DNA of 64,000 nt from Streptomyces halstedii (lineage in GTDB: Bacteria; Actinomycetota; Actinomycetes; Streptomycetales; Streptomycetaceae), in assembly GCA_000720535.1 (NCBI GenBank), contig JOAZ01000008.1:62001-126000 (forward strand), written 5' to 3'. Each line of letters opens with the position of its first letter. The first letter of the stretch is position 1. Under the pieces are notes generated by a model. It had not been told where the DNA came from. It searched no databases and saw only the letters and a list, made by a program, of their open reading frames with translations. Of the stretch, positions 56,562 through 64,000 are shown in pieces. Position numbers and translations under genes: made by a program.

Positions 56562-57014
56562 ATGAGTACTGAAGAGATGACGGTCGGCGAGATGCTGACC
56601 GCGAGCGTTCCCATGGTCCGCACCCTCGGCATCGAGTACCTGGAGACGACCGCGGAGCGTGCCGTCCTCTCGCTCCCCGACCAGGCCGACTACCACAACC
56701 ACCTGGGCGGACCGCACGCCGGAGCGATGTTCACCCTGGCCGAGTCCGCGAGTGGCGCGGTCGTCATCGCGGCGTTCGGCGACCAGCTGAGCCGGGCCGT
56801 CCCGCTCCCCGTCACCACGGAGATGGCGTTCAAGAAGGTCGCCATGGGCCCACTCACCGCGACCGCCACCCTGGGACGGCCGGCGGCCGACGTCGTCGCC
56901 GAACTGGACGCCGGTGAGCGGCCCGAGTTCCCGGTGACCGTCGAGATCCACCGGGCGGACGGTGCGGTGACCAGCGAGATGAGCGTGGTCTGGACCCTGC
57001 GCCCCCACCGCTGA
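56562..57014 (+). CDS. Hot-dog fold thioesterase, PaaI/DUF4442 type
   Basis: 150 residues. HNHLGGPHAGAMFTLAESAS is the hot-dog helix, and TEMAFKKVAMGPLTATATLG is a beta-strand pair. Acyl-CoA substrate not known. ATG 56562 lies 7 nt after TAACAT, suggesting a leaderless message, and is divergent from the DUF8017-like gene. Confidence 0.85.
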   Translation: MSTEEMTVGEMLTASVPMVRTLGIEYLETTAERAVLSLPDQADYHNHLGGPHAGAMFTLAESASGAVVIAAFGDQLSRAVPLPVTTEMAFKKVAMGPLTATATLGRPAADVVAELDAGERPEFPVTVEIHRADGAVTSEMSVVWTLRPHR

Positions 57015-57205
57015 TCCCGGGCCCGAACCGCCTTCCGGGCGTGCGAGGTCCCCGTATGGGTCCGAGGGCGGGCAGAGCTTCCGGACGGGGTCCTGTGCCG
57101 GGGTGCCGGTCGGGGCCCCGCCGCCCGCCGCCGCGAGACAGGTAGGCTGCCGCCGTGCACCCCACGTGGTGCCCGGCGGCACATTTCTTACGGGAGGAAC
57201 CGGCC

Positions 57206-58042
57206 TTGCACGTCCAGGAGTGGCTCGAGACCGTGCCCGCGGTCAGCATTTACCTCCTGGTGGGGGTCGTCATCGGACTCGAAAGCCTGGGCATCCCCCT
57301 GCCGGGCGAAATCGTGCTGGTGAGTGCCGCACTCCTGGCCTCGCAGCACGGGGAGATCGACCCGGTGGTGCTCGGGGCCTGTGCGACGGCCGGGGCGATC
57401 GTCGGCGACTCCATCGGCTACGCCATCGGCCGCAAGGGAGGCAGGCCCCTGCTCGCCTGGCTCGGCGGAAGATTCCCGAAACACTTCGGACCGGCGCAGA
57501 TCGGTGTGGCCGAGCGCTCCTTCGAGAAGTGGGGCATGTGGGCGGTCTTCTTCGGCCGTTTCGTCGCCCTGCTGCGCATCTTCGCCGGTCCGCTGGCGGG
57601 TGTGCTGCGCATGCCGTACTGGAAGTTCCTGATCGCCAACGTGCTCGGCGGCATCCTCTGGGCCGGGGGCACCACGGCCGTCATCTACTCCGTGGGCGTG
57701 GTCGCGGAAGCGTGGCTCAAGCGCTTCTCCTGGCTGGGCCTGCTGCTGGCCGTGCTCATCGGACTCACCTCGATGCTGGTCCTGAGGAACCGCGCCAAGA
57801 AGGCGGGGCAACAGGCCGCGGACGCCCCGGAGGCCGCGCCCGGCCCGGCTTCCTCGGACGGCCCGGCTTCCTCGGACAGCGCGGTCTCCTCGGACGGTGC
57901 GGCGCCTTCGTCCAAACCGGCGCCGTCGTCCGGACCGGTGCCCTCGTCCGGACCGGCCACGACCGCGGGCGCGGCCGCCGCTCCCGCCTCCGGTACCACG
58001 GCGGCCGCCACCGAGCCGGACGCGGTGCCCGCCGTCGACTGA
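57206..58042 (+). CDS. DedA-family membrane protein with Ser/Pro/Ala-rich tail
   Basis: 278 residues from TTG 57206, which has GGGAGG 8 nt upstream. GTG 57155 is in frame and is 6 nt after TAGGCT, so a longer leaderless form (295 residues) is also possible. DedA/VTT core: ESLGIPLPGEIVLVSAALLA, GDSIGYAIGRKGGRPLL, FFGRFVALLRIFAGPLAGVL. Residues ~215-278 are a low-complexity tail (ASSDGPASSDSAVSSDGAAP, SSGPVPSSGP) that is probably cytoplasmic. A lipid scramblase or transporter by inference. Converges with the carbonic anhydrase gene, 4 bp apart. Confidence 0.88.
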   Translation: MHVQEWLETVPAVSIYLLVGVVIGLESLGIPLPGEIVLVSAALLASQHGEIDPVVLGACATAGAIVGDSIGYAIGRKGGRPLLAWLGGRFPKHFGPAQIGVAERSFEKWGMWAVFFGRFVALLRIFAGPLAGVLRMPYWKFLIANVLGGILWAGGTTAVIYSVGVVAEAWLKRFSWLGLLLAVLIGLTSMLVLRNRAKKAGQQAADAPEAAPGPASSDGPASSDSAVSSDGAAPSSKPAPSSGPVPSSGPATTAGAAAAPASGTTAAATEPDAVPAVD

Positions 58043-58046
58043 GCGG

Positions 58047-58577
58047 TCAGGCCTCGTGCGCCGAACGGTGCGCCTTGGCCAGCTCCACGTAACCGGCCGC
58101 GTTGAACGCGATGCCCTCGCGCTCCTCCGCCGTCAGTTCCCGCTTGACCTTGGCGGGCACACCCGCGACCAGCGAGCCCGGGGGCACCCGCATCCCCTGC
58201 GGCACGAGGGCCTGCGCGGCTATCAGCGAACCGGCCCCGACGTGGGCCCCGTTGAGCACGGTGGCGCCCATGCCGACCAGCACGTCGTCCTCCACCACAC
58301 AGCCGTGCAGGACCGCGTTGTGCCCGACGGACACCCGCGCGCCCACCGTCAGCGGGAACCCGGGGTCGGTGTGCAGGCTGCAGTTGTCCTGGATGTTGCT
58401 GTCGGGGCCCAGCGTGATCGGCCCGCAGTCGGCTCGCAGCACGGCCTGGTACCAGACGCTCGAACCCGCGGCCATCGACACCTCGCCGACGACCACGGCC
58501 GTCGGCGCCACGAAGGCGTCCGCGTCGATGTCCGGCTCCTTGCCGCCGATGCCGGTGATCAACGCCTGCTCTGCCAT
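58047..58577 (-). CDS. Gamma-class carbonic anhydrase-like protein
   Basis: 176 residues, left-handed beta-helix of hexapeptide repeats. DNCSLHTDPGFPLTVGARVS and VGHNAVLHGCVVEDD carry the His residues that bind metal in the CamH/YrdA group. Similar proteins are paaY- or ferripyochelin-binding-protein-like. AAGGAG precedes ATG 58577. Probably cytosolic. Confidence 0.9.
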   Translation of the reverse strand: MAEQALITGIGGKEPDIDADAFVAPTAVVVGEVSMAAGSSVWYQAVLRADCGPITLGPDSNIQDNCSLHTDPGFPLTVGARVSVGHNAVLHGCVVEDDVLVGMGATVLNGAHVGAGSLIAAQALVPQGMRVPPGSLVAGVPAKVKRELTAEEREGIAFNAAGYVELAKAHRSAHEA

Positions 58578-58773
58578 CGCGTACTCCTTCGCTGCCGCCG
58601 CGGGGTGCGGGGGTCCGCCGGTGCGGCCGCCGCCGGGGTTCCCGCTGGGTTCCGGTCAGGGGCCGTCGTGTCAGGGGAACCGTAGGTGACGGGCCCCTGC
58701 GGAGGGGAGGGTGGGGTGAACATCACAGGTCGGGGCACGGACCCGCCCCGACCTGGCCGACTACCGTGAGCGG

Positions 58774-59526
58774 GTGCCGAAGAACCGAACACTGTTCCCC
58801 TCCGTGGCCCGCTGGAGGCGGCGGGTGCTGTCCCGTGCCGTCCACCGGGGCTGGGCCTGGGTGCGGGAGACCGGTGCGGTGACCGCGCAGCACCCGGGCC
58901 GGCTGCGGTTCGGCCGTATCGGCGTGGGGACCCGGCTCGCCTTTCCGCAGGGCACCGTGTTCGGGGAACCCTGGATCGAACTGGGCGACCACTGCGTCAT
59001 CGGCGAGCAGGTCACGCTCACCGCCGGGCTGATGCCCGACCTGGACCTGGGGCCCGAGCCGATCCTGACCCTGGGCGACGGGGTGGTCCTGGGGCGCGGC
59101 AGCCATGTCGTGGCCGACACCACGGTGACGATCGGCTCCGACACGTACTGCGGTCCGTACGTCTACGTCACGTCGACCAACCACAGCTACGACGACCCGC
59201 ACGAGCCCGTCGGCAGGCAGTGGCCCCGCATGGAGCCCGTGACGATCGGTCCGGGCTGCTGGATCGGCACCGGGGCGGTGGTCCTCCCGGGCGCCCGGCT
59301 CGGGCGCAACGTGGTGGTCGCGGCCGGCGCCGTCGTACGAGGGGTGGTGCCCGACCACGCGGTGGTGGCGGGAGCACCGGCCCGGGTGGTGCGCAGGTGG
59401 GATCCGGAGAAGGGCTGGCAGCCACCGCTGCGCACACCGCCTCCGGTGCCGGTCCCCGACGGGGTCACGCCCGAGCAACTGCTCGCGGTGACGGACCTGC
59501 CGACGGAGTCCCCGAACAGCAAATGA
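58774..59526 (+). CDS. Left-handed beta-helix acyltransferase (CAT/WbbJ type)
   Basis: 250 residues. Hexapeptide repeats: VIGEQVTLTAGL, VVLGRGSHVVADTTVTIGSDTYCG, GCWIGTGAVVLPGARLGRNVVVAAGAVV, and the active region STNHSYDDPHEPV with the catalytic His. It acetylates or acylates a small molecule or sugar. GTG 58774 is 6 nt after TACCGT, suggesting a leaderless message. Confidence 0.88.
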   Translation: MPKNRTLFPSVARWRRRVLSRAVHRGWAWVRETGAVTAQHPGRLRFGRIGVGTRLAFPQGTVFGEPWIELGDHCVIGEQVTLTAGLMPDLDLGPEPILTLGDGVVLGRGSHVVADTTVTIGSDTYCGPYVYVTSTNHSYDDPHEPVGRQWPRMEPVTIGPGCWIGTGAVVLPGARLGRNVVVAAGAVVRGVVPDHAVVAGAPARVVRRWDPEKGWQPPLRTPPPVPVPDGVTPEQLLAVTDLPTESPNSK

Positions 59527-59557
59527 GCCGTCCCCGAGGGCTGTTAGCGTATTCCGC

Positions 59558-60112
59558 ATGCGCGCACCGCTGGGCTCCTTCGAAGACGTCTCGTCCGCCG
59601 CCGACCGGCTCGATCTGCTCACCCCGCCCGTGGCGGACGTGGTGGAGGCGGGCTGGGGCGGCTTCCCCGCCGACCGGATCATCTACGTCGACACGGACCC
59701 GGCGATCGCCGACACGGCCGTCCTGGTCGAGCACCACGGTCCGGAACTGCTCGACCAGTCGGCCAACTGCCTGGTCGTCAAGGCCAAACGGGGCGGCGTC
59801 ACCACCCTGGCCGCGTGCGTGGTGCTCTCCCGCGCACGCGTCGACGTGAACGGGGCGGTGCGCCGGCACCTCGATGCCCGCCGGGTGACCTTCGCCCCGA
59901 TGGACACGGTGGTCGACGGGACCCGCATGGAGTACGGAGGCATCACACCGGTCGGACTGCCCCCGGAGTGGCCCCTGTTGCTGGACCCCGCCGTGGTGGA
60001 CGAGGAATGGGTCCTGATCGGCAGCGGCCGCCGCCGCGGCAAGCTCATCGTCCCGGGCAAGGCACTGGCCGCCCTCCCCGGAGCCGTCCTGGTGGAGGGC
60101 CTCGGGCTCTGA
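59558..60112 (+). CDS. YbaK/EbsC-family aminoacyl-tRNA deacylase
   Basis: 184 residues. YbaK fold: TAVLVEHHGPELLDQSANCLVVKAKR and LSRARVDVNGAVRRHLDARRVTFA, with EYGGITPVGLP, the conserved GGxxP loop. Hydrolyses mis-charged tRNA (Cys-tRNA(Pro) or similar) in trans. ATG 59558 is 7 nt after TAGCGT, so probably leaderless. Confidence 0.9.
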   Translation: MRAPLGSFEDVSSAADRLDLLTPPVADVVEAGWGGFPADRIIYVDTDPAIADTAVLVEHHGPELLDQSANCLVVKAKRGGVTTLAACVVLSRARVDVNGAVRRHLDARRVTFAPMDTVVDGTRMEYGGITPVGLPPEWPLLLDPAVVDEEWVLIGSGRRRGKLIVPGKALAALPGAVLVEGLGL

Positions 60113-60130
60113 CCGGCGGACCGTGACCCA

Positions 60131-60268
60131 GGCATCCGGACGGGCCCAGCCCCGGTATCCGAACGGGCCCAGCCCCGGGATCCGGACGGGCCCAGCCCCG
60201 GGATCCGGACGGGCCCAGCCCCGGGATCCGGACGGGCCCAGCCCCGGGATCCGGACGGGCCCAGCCCG
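60131..60268. repeat. 23-bp tandem repeat, six copies
   Basis: Unit GGGATCCGGACGGGCCCAGC + CCC. Copies 3-5 are identical, 1 and 2 differ at one to two bases, and the last has one change (60246-60268). The array lies between the stops of the convergent YbaK and AAC(3)-like genes. Each unit holds GGATCC and GGGCCC palindromes. Confidence 0.92.
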
Positions 60269-60288
60269 CCGGGGACCCGCGCAGGTCG

Positions 60289-61098
60289 TCAGTTCCGCGC
60301 GGGCCGGTGGTCCCTGAGCCAGACCGTGGCGAAGTCCACGGCGGAGCGCAGGCGGATCAGACGGCTGGGCGCCGAGGCCACCTGGCCCCCGCGGACGGCC
60401 CCGGCCGTGTCCAGGCGTTCGAAGTCGTGCCCCAAGGCGGCGAAGTCGCCGTCGTCGAGCGCGACGTCCTCGTACTCCCACCACCGGCGCCGCCCCGCCG
60501 CCGCCACCACACAGCGGTAGCGGCGGCGGGGAGGCGACGGCAGGCGGTACTCCGCGAGGTGGAAGGCCGTGCAGGTGTCGTATCCCGTGCCCAGCAGCAG
60601 GATCAGGGCGTCGGCCTCGTACAGCCGGGCCAGGGGGGAGTCCTCGCCCAGATGGCAGTCGGGCCGGTGCCCGGCGAGCAGGCTCCCGGCCGCCGGACCG
60701 AGCGCCGCGAACGACGTCTGCGGATGACCGCTGCGCAGGGCACCCGGCGTCAGCCGCACGGACTCGGCGAACCGTCCCACGGCGGCGGCGGACGAGGTCG
60801 CCCGGTCGAACGGCGGTATGGCCGCCCGAACCGCGGCTCGGGCCTGCTCGTCCAGCCCCCGCACCCGGTCCAGATAGTGGCGCGAGGTGTCGGAGTTCTC
60901 CATGGTGAACGCGGGCACGACCAGCGTCCCGTCCGGCCCGAGCACCTCCCGCAGGGCGCCCGCCATCGCCTCGGCGGCCATGCCCACCGCCCGCATCGAG
61001 GCGTGCACCAGCAGCACACCCCCTCGCTCCACACCCAGCTCGGACAACTGGGCGGCAACCCGCCCACCGGTGATCAGGTCGTGTGCCACGCCCCGCAT
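60289..61098 (-). CDS. AAC(3)-like N-acetyltransferase
   Basis: 269 residues of the AAC(3) (antibiotic_NAT) family. Seen: LLVHASMRAVG, PDGTLVVPAFT, RSGHPQTSFAALGPAA, DSPLARLYEADALILLLGTG and DTCTAFHLAEY with the expected catalytic His180. Acetyl-CoA donor. An aminoglycoside is the classical acceptor, but many chromosomal Streptomyces members have other or unknown roles. The gene stands alone. GCGGGGACA precedes the ATG. Confidence 0.9.
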   Translation of the reverse strand: MRGVAHDLITGGRVAAQLSELGVERGGVLLVHASMRAVGMAAEAMAGALREVLGPDGTLVVPAFTMENSDTSRHYLDRVRGLDEQARAAVRAAIPPFDRATSSAAAVGRFAESVRLTPGALRSGHPQTSFAALGPAAGSLLAGHRPDCHLGEDSPLARLYEADALILLLGTGYDTCTAFHLAEYRLPSPPRRRYRCVVAAAGRRRWWEYEDVALDDGDFAALGHDFERLDTAGAVRGGQVASAPSRLIRLRSAVDFATVWLRDHRPARN

Positions 61099-61222
61099 TG
61101 TCCCCGCAGCCGGCCGCTCGCGACACCACGCCGTCCGGGCCGACGACCCGGTCGGCGCCGACGGCCCCCGTCAGCCCGCCGCCCCCCCCCGCCGGGGCCG
61201 GCGCGCGCTCAGGGGCGAGGCG

Positions 61223-61639
61223 TCACGCCCGGTCTTCCAGGCGGGGTATCTCGATCGCGGGGCAGCGGTCCATGACCATGGCCAGGCCCGCCGCCCGCGT
61301 CCGCTCGTACGCCGCCTCGTCGATCACGCCGAGCTGGAACCAGACCGCCTTCGCCCCGGCCGCGACCGCCTCGTCGGCGACACCACCCGCGAGATCGCTG
61401 TTGACGAAGACGTCCACGACATCGACCGGGAAGGGTATGTCGGCCAGGGAGGCGTACCCCCGCTCGCCGTGGACCGTCCCGGCCTTGGGGTGCACCGGAA
61501 CGATCTTCTTGCCGAACCGCTGAAGGACCCCGGCCACGCCGTACGCCGCCCGGGAGCGGTTGTCGGACAGGCCCACCACGGCCCAGGTGTCACCCGTGTC
61601 CAGAAGAATCCTGCGGACCGTCTCATCGTCTGCGTACAT
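61223..61639 (-). CDS. CoA-binding domain protein (YccU-like)
   Basis: 138 residues: VRRILLDTGDTWAVVGLSDN, GVLQRFGKKIVPVHPKAGTV, PVDVVDVFVNSDLAGGVADE and AVWFQLGVIDEAAYERTRA are the YccU/CoA-binding Rossmann motifs. Short stand-alone form without ATP-grasp. Divergent from the YigZ gene, 82 bp apart. Confidence 0.9.
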   Translation of the reverse strand: MYADDETVRRILLDTGDTWAVVGLSDNRSRAAYGVAGVLQRFGKKIVPVHPKAGTVHGERGYASLADIPFPVDVVDVFVNSDLAGGVADEAVAAGAKAVWFQLGVIDEAAYERTRAAGLAMVMDRCPAIEIPRLEDRA

Positions 61640-61721
61640 GCCCGGACAACGGACGGCCGCCCCGGACCATTCCCCACGTACGGGTGAATGAGGCGGTGGG
61701 CCGGGCACATAGGGTGGCCTG

Positions 61722-62348
61722 ATGCAGGAGCAGTACCGGACCGTCGCCCGCGCGGGCGTGCACGAGACCGAGATCAACCGATCGCGGTTCCTCTGCGCGC
61801 TGGCCCCCGCCGCCACCGAGGAGGAGGCACAGGCGTTCGTGGCGCGTGTCCGCGCCGAGCACCCCGGCGCCACCCACAACTGCTACGCGTACGTGATCGG
61901 CGCGGACGCCTCCGTACAGAAGGCCTCCGACGACGGCGAGCCGGGCGGCACCGCCGGGGTGCCCATGCTCCAGATGCTCCTGCGCCGCGAGGTGCGGTAC
62001 GCGGTCGCCGTCGTCACCCGCTACTACGGCGGGGTCAAGCTCGGCGCCGGCGGGCTCATCCGCGCCTACGGAGGAGCGGTCGGCGAGGCGCTCGACTCCC
62101 TGGGAACCCTCACCCGGCGGCGCTACCGGCTGGCCACCGTCACCGTCGACCACCAGCGCGCGGGCAAGCTGGAGAACGATCTGCGGTCCACGGGCCGGAT
62201 CGTGCGCGACGTACGGTACGCGGAGGCCGTGACCATCGAGATCGGCCTGCCGGACGCCGACGTCGAGGGCTTCCGGGCCTGGCTGGCCGACGCCACGGCC
62301 GGCTCCGCCACCTTCGAGCCGGGCGGCGAGGCGTACGGGGACGTGTGA
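61722..62348 (+). CDS. YigZ/IMPACT-family protein
   Basis: 208 residues. IMPACT N-domain: NRSRFLCALAPAATEEEAQA, GATHNCYAYVIG, QKASDDGEPGGTAGVPMLQM, VVTRYYGGVKLGAGGLIRAY, then the DUF1949 C-domain. The family links to translation and protein quality control; mechanism not certain. ATG 61722 is 6 nt after TAGGGT, probably leaderless. Confidence 0.93.
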   Translation: MQEQYRTVARAGVHETEINRSRFLCALAPAATEEEAQAFVARVRAEHPGATHNCYAYVIGADASVQKASDDGEPGGTAGVPMLQMLLRREVRYAVAVVTRYYGGVKLGAGGLIRAYGGAVGEALDSLGTLTRRRYRLATVTVDHQRAGKLENDLRSTGRIVRDVRYAEAVTIEIGLPDADVEGFRAWLADATAGSATFEPGGEAYGDV

Positions 62349-62618
62349 CCGGTCCGCCGGAAGCCGGCCGGCGTGCGAGGTCCCCGGAGGAGGCCACGGG
62401 GCGCGGAGGCCGAGCCCGGCGGAGATCCGGCTGCCGAGGCTCTCCGGGAGCGCGCGGGGGACAGCGGGACGCCTGGGCCGGCGGCCCCCGCGCGGGTGGC
62501 AGACTGAGAGCCGTGACGGACCCGGTGCCGACCGGCGCCGGTGTGGTGGGTGCCGGTCGGCGAGGCCGGGACGGGGCGGGGGCTCGGTGAGGCCAGAAAT
62601 GCGGCTCGGAGGAATGCG

Positions 62619-63785
62619 TTGAGGATTCTGCACACCTCGGACTGGCATCTGGGGCGGTCCTTCCACCGCGTCTCCCTGCTCGACGCCCAGGCCGCCTTCC
62701 TCGACCACCTCGTGGAGACCGTGGCGCGGCACCAGGTGGACGTGGTGGTGGTCGCCGGTGACGTGTACGACCGCGCGGTGCCGCCACTGACCGCCGTGCG
62801 GCTCTTCGACGACGCGCTGCACCGGCTCGCCGGAGCCCGCGTTCCCACCGTCATGATCTCCGGCAACCACGACTCGGCCCGCAGGCTCGGGGTCGGGGCG
62901 GGACTCATCGCGCGGGCCGGGATCCATCTGCGTACCGACCCCGCCGACTGCGCCACCCCCGTCCTCCTGCCGGACGCCCACGGAGACGTCGCCTTCTACG
63001 GGCTGCCCTACCTGGAACCCGCCCTCGTCCGGGACACCCTGGGCGCCGCCACGACCGGACACGAGGCGGTCCTCGGCGCCGCCATGGAACGCGTCCGCGC
63101 GGACCTCGCCGGCCGCCCGGACGGCACCCGTTCCGTCGTGCTGGCCCACGCGTTCGTGGCGGGCGGCGAACCCAGCGACAGCGAACGCGACATCACCGTC
63201 GGTGGCGTCGCCGCCGTCCCCGCCGGGGTCTTCGACGGTGTCGACTACGTGGCACTCGGACACCTGCACGGCTGCCAGACGGTCACCGAGCGCGTGCGCT
63301 ACTCCGGCTCGCCCCTCGCCTACTCGTTCTCCGAGCACACCCACCGCAAGACGATGTGGCTCGTCGACCTCGGACCCGGCGGGGAGATCGCCGCCGAACG
63401 CCTCGACTGCCCGGTCCCCCGCCCCCTCGCCCGCCTCCGGGGCCGGTTGGACGCACTGCTGGCGGACCCGGCCCTGGAACGGCACCGGGAATCCTGGGTC
63501 GAGGCCACCCTCACCGACCCCGTCCGCCCCGACGAGCCGATGGCCCGGCTCGCCGGGCGCTTCCCGCACACCCTGACCCTGGTCCTCGAACCCGAGCGGG
63601 ACCCGGAGGACCCGGGGGCCTCGTACGCGCAGCGCCTCGGCGGACGCGGCGACCAGCAGATCGCGGAGGACTTCGTGGCCCATGTACGTGGCGGCAGCGG
63701 CCCCAGCGAAGCGGAACGCGGCGTACTGCGTGCCGCCTTCGACGACGTACGGGTGGACGACACGGTGAACGAGGTGTCCCGTTGA
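62619..63785 (+). CDS. sbcD: Exonuclease SbcCD subunit D (SbcD/Mre11)
   Basis: 388 residues. Phosphodiesterase motifs: ILHTSDWHLGRSF, VVAGDVYDRAVPP, ISGNHDSARRL, VVLAHAFVAGG and ALGHLHGCQTV. TTG 62619 is chosen because GGAGGA lies 5 nt upstream and gives the usual MRILHTSDWH start. With SbcC it cuts DNA ends and hairpins. The stop overlaps the sbcC start (TTGA). The frame upstream back to 62541 is noncoding leader. Confidence 0.96.
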   Translation: MRILHTSDWHLGRSFHRVSLLDAQAAFLDHLVETVARHQVDVVVVAGDVYDRAVPPLTAVRLFDDALHRLAGARVPTVMISGNHDSARRLGVGAGLIARAGIHLRTDPADCATPVLLPDAHGDVAFYGLPYLEPALVRDTLGAATTGHEAVLGAAMERVRADLAGRPDGTRSVVLAHAFVAGGEPSDSERDITVGGVAAVPAGVFDGVDYVALGHLHGCQTVTERVRYSGSPLAYSFSEHTHRKTMWLVDLGPGGEIAAERLDCPVPRPLARLRGRLDALLADPALERHRESWVEATLTDPVRPDEPMARLAGRFPHTLTLVLEPERDPEDPGASYAQRLGGRGDQQIAEDFVAHVRGGSGPSEAERGVLRAAFDDVRVDDTVNEVSR

Positions 63786-64000
63786 GGCTGCACAAACTCA
63801 CCCTCACCGCCTTCGGGCCCTTCGGCACCACCCAGGAAGTCGACTTCGACGCGCTGTCGTCGGCCGGTCTCTTCCTCCTCCACGGGCCGACCGGCGCGGG
63901 CAAGACCAGCGTCCTGGACGCCGTCTGCTACGCGCTCTACGCGGCGGTGCCCGGCGCCCGGCAGAGCCCCGGCGGCTCGCTGCGCAGCGACCACGCCCCC
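63782..64000 (+). CDS. sbcC: Exonuclease SbcCD subunit C (partial, 5' end)
   Basis: 73 codons before the window ends. RLHKLTLTAFGPFGTTQEVD is the SbcC/Rad50 start, and HGPTGAGKTSVLDAVCYALY is the Walker A motif. TTG 63782 overlaps the sbcD stop, so the two are coupled. The coiled coil and Walker B are off the right edge. Confidence 0.95.
   Translation, partial: MRLHKLTLTAFGPFGTTQEVDFDALSSAGLFLLHGPTGAGKTSVLDAVCYALYAAVPGARQSPGGSLRSDHAP

Noticed and set aside
60123-60317. 64-codon frame through the 23-bp repeat array
   Set aside because: It is a translation of the repeat and has no coding features or ribosome site.

Overview
The window looks like a Streptomyces chromosome segment. It is very G+C-rich, uses GTG and TTG starts freely, carries a stand-alone divergent EF-Tu (tuf3 type), a sugar ABC importer without its own ATPase, FadR/DeoR/LacI regulators beside the genes they probably control, and many secreted proteins with Tat/Sec-like N-termini and ricin-type lectin tails. 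Species was not assigned.

Layout. (1) 1-9.7 kb: right end of a hybrid NRPS-PKS cluster: the tail of an NRPS (A-PCP), a one-module PKS ordered KS-AT-KR-DH-ACP, a FabG-type reductase, a 3-Cys ferredoxin, a type II thioesterase and a KAS III, closed by a strong hairpin. (2) 9.8-25.2 kb: carbohydrate-use locus: secreted DUF3472-like/ricin protein; DeoR repressor divergent from an overlapping four-gene operon (SIS isomerase/deaminase, ROK kinase, PfkB kinase, class II aldolase) that fits amino-sugar (galactosamine/tagatose) catabolism; secreted lectin-tailed enzyme; LacI repressor divergent from a binding protein, two permeases and a GH35 beta-galactosidase. (3) 25.2-33.7 kb: secreted PAP2-type phosphatase behind a LacI-type palindrome, an RHS-repeat remnant next to a DUF6584-like gene, a FadR-type regulator with an MFS exporter, and a PAS-PAS-GAF-SpoIIE phosphatase. 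(4) 34.2-38.8 kb: a gene graveyard with remnants of a PfkB kinase, a macrolide-type glycosyltransferase, a chloramphenicol acetyltransferase-like enzyme, an IS630 transposase and a tyrosine integrase, interleaved with small intact genes and one odd 37-codon peptide gene. This is most simply a decayed integrative element. (5) 38.8-64 kb: ordinary chromosome: HipA-like kinase/DUF3037 pair, two SDRs of fatty-acid type behind a TetR-like operator, oligopeptide-binding lipoprotein, uracil-DNA glycosylase, DinB, Gfo/Idh/MocA, Lnt, Usp, UppP, VTT/DedA proteins, tuf3, methyltransferase-like protein, MFS, DUF8017-type membrane protein, thioesterase, gamma carbonic anhydrase, acyltransferase, YbaK, AAC(3)-like enzyme, CoA-binding protein, YigZ, SbcD and the start of SbcC.

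How the genes work together. The NRPS has no C-terminal condensation or thioesterase domain and ends in a basic tail, so its aminoacyl chain is probably handed to the PKS KS. The PKS would extend by malonate, reduce and dehydrate. The PKS ends in an acidic helical tail and has no thioesterase, so the next station lies outside this window. In the sugar locus, the GH35 enzyme and secreted proteins would release sugars, the ABC system imports them, and the SIS-ROK-PfkB-aldolase operon breaks amino sugars down to triose phosphates.

Several genes in the right half start 6-7 nt after a TANNNT hexamer, the signature of leaderless transcripts. No rRNA, tRNA or CRISPR array was seen. All functional calls are from reading sequence and motifs; no database search was run.
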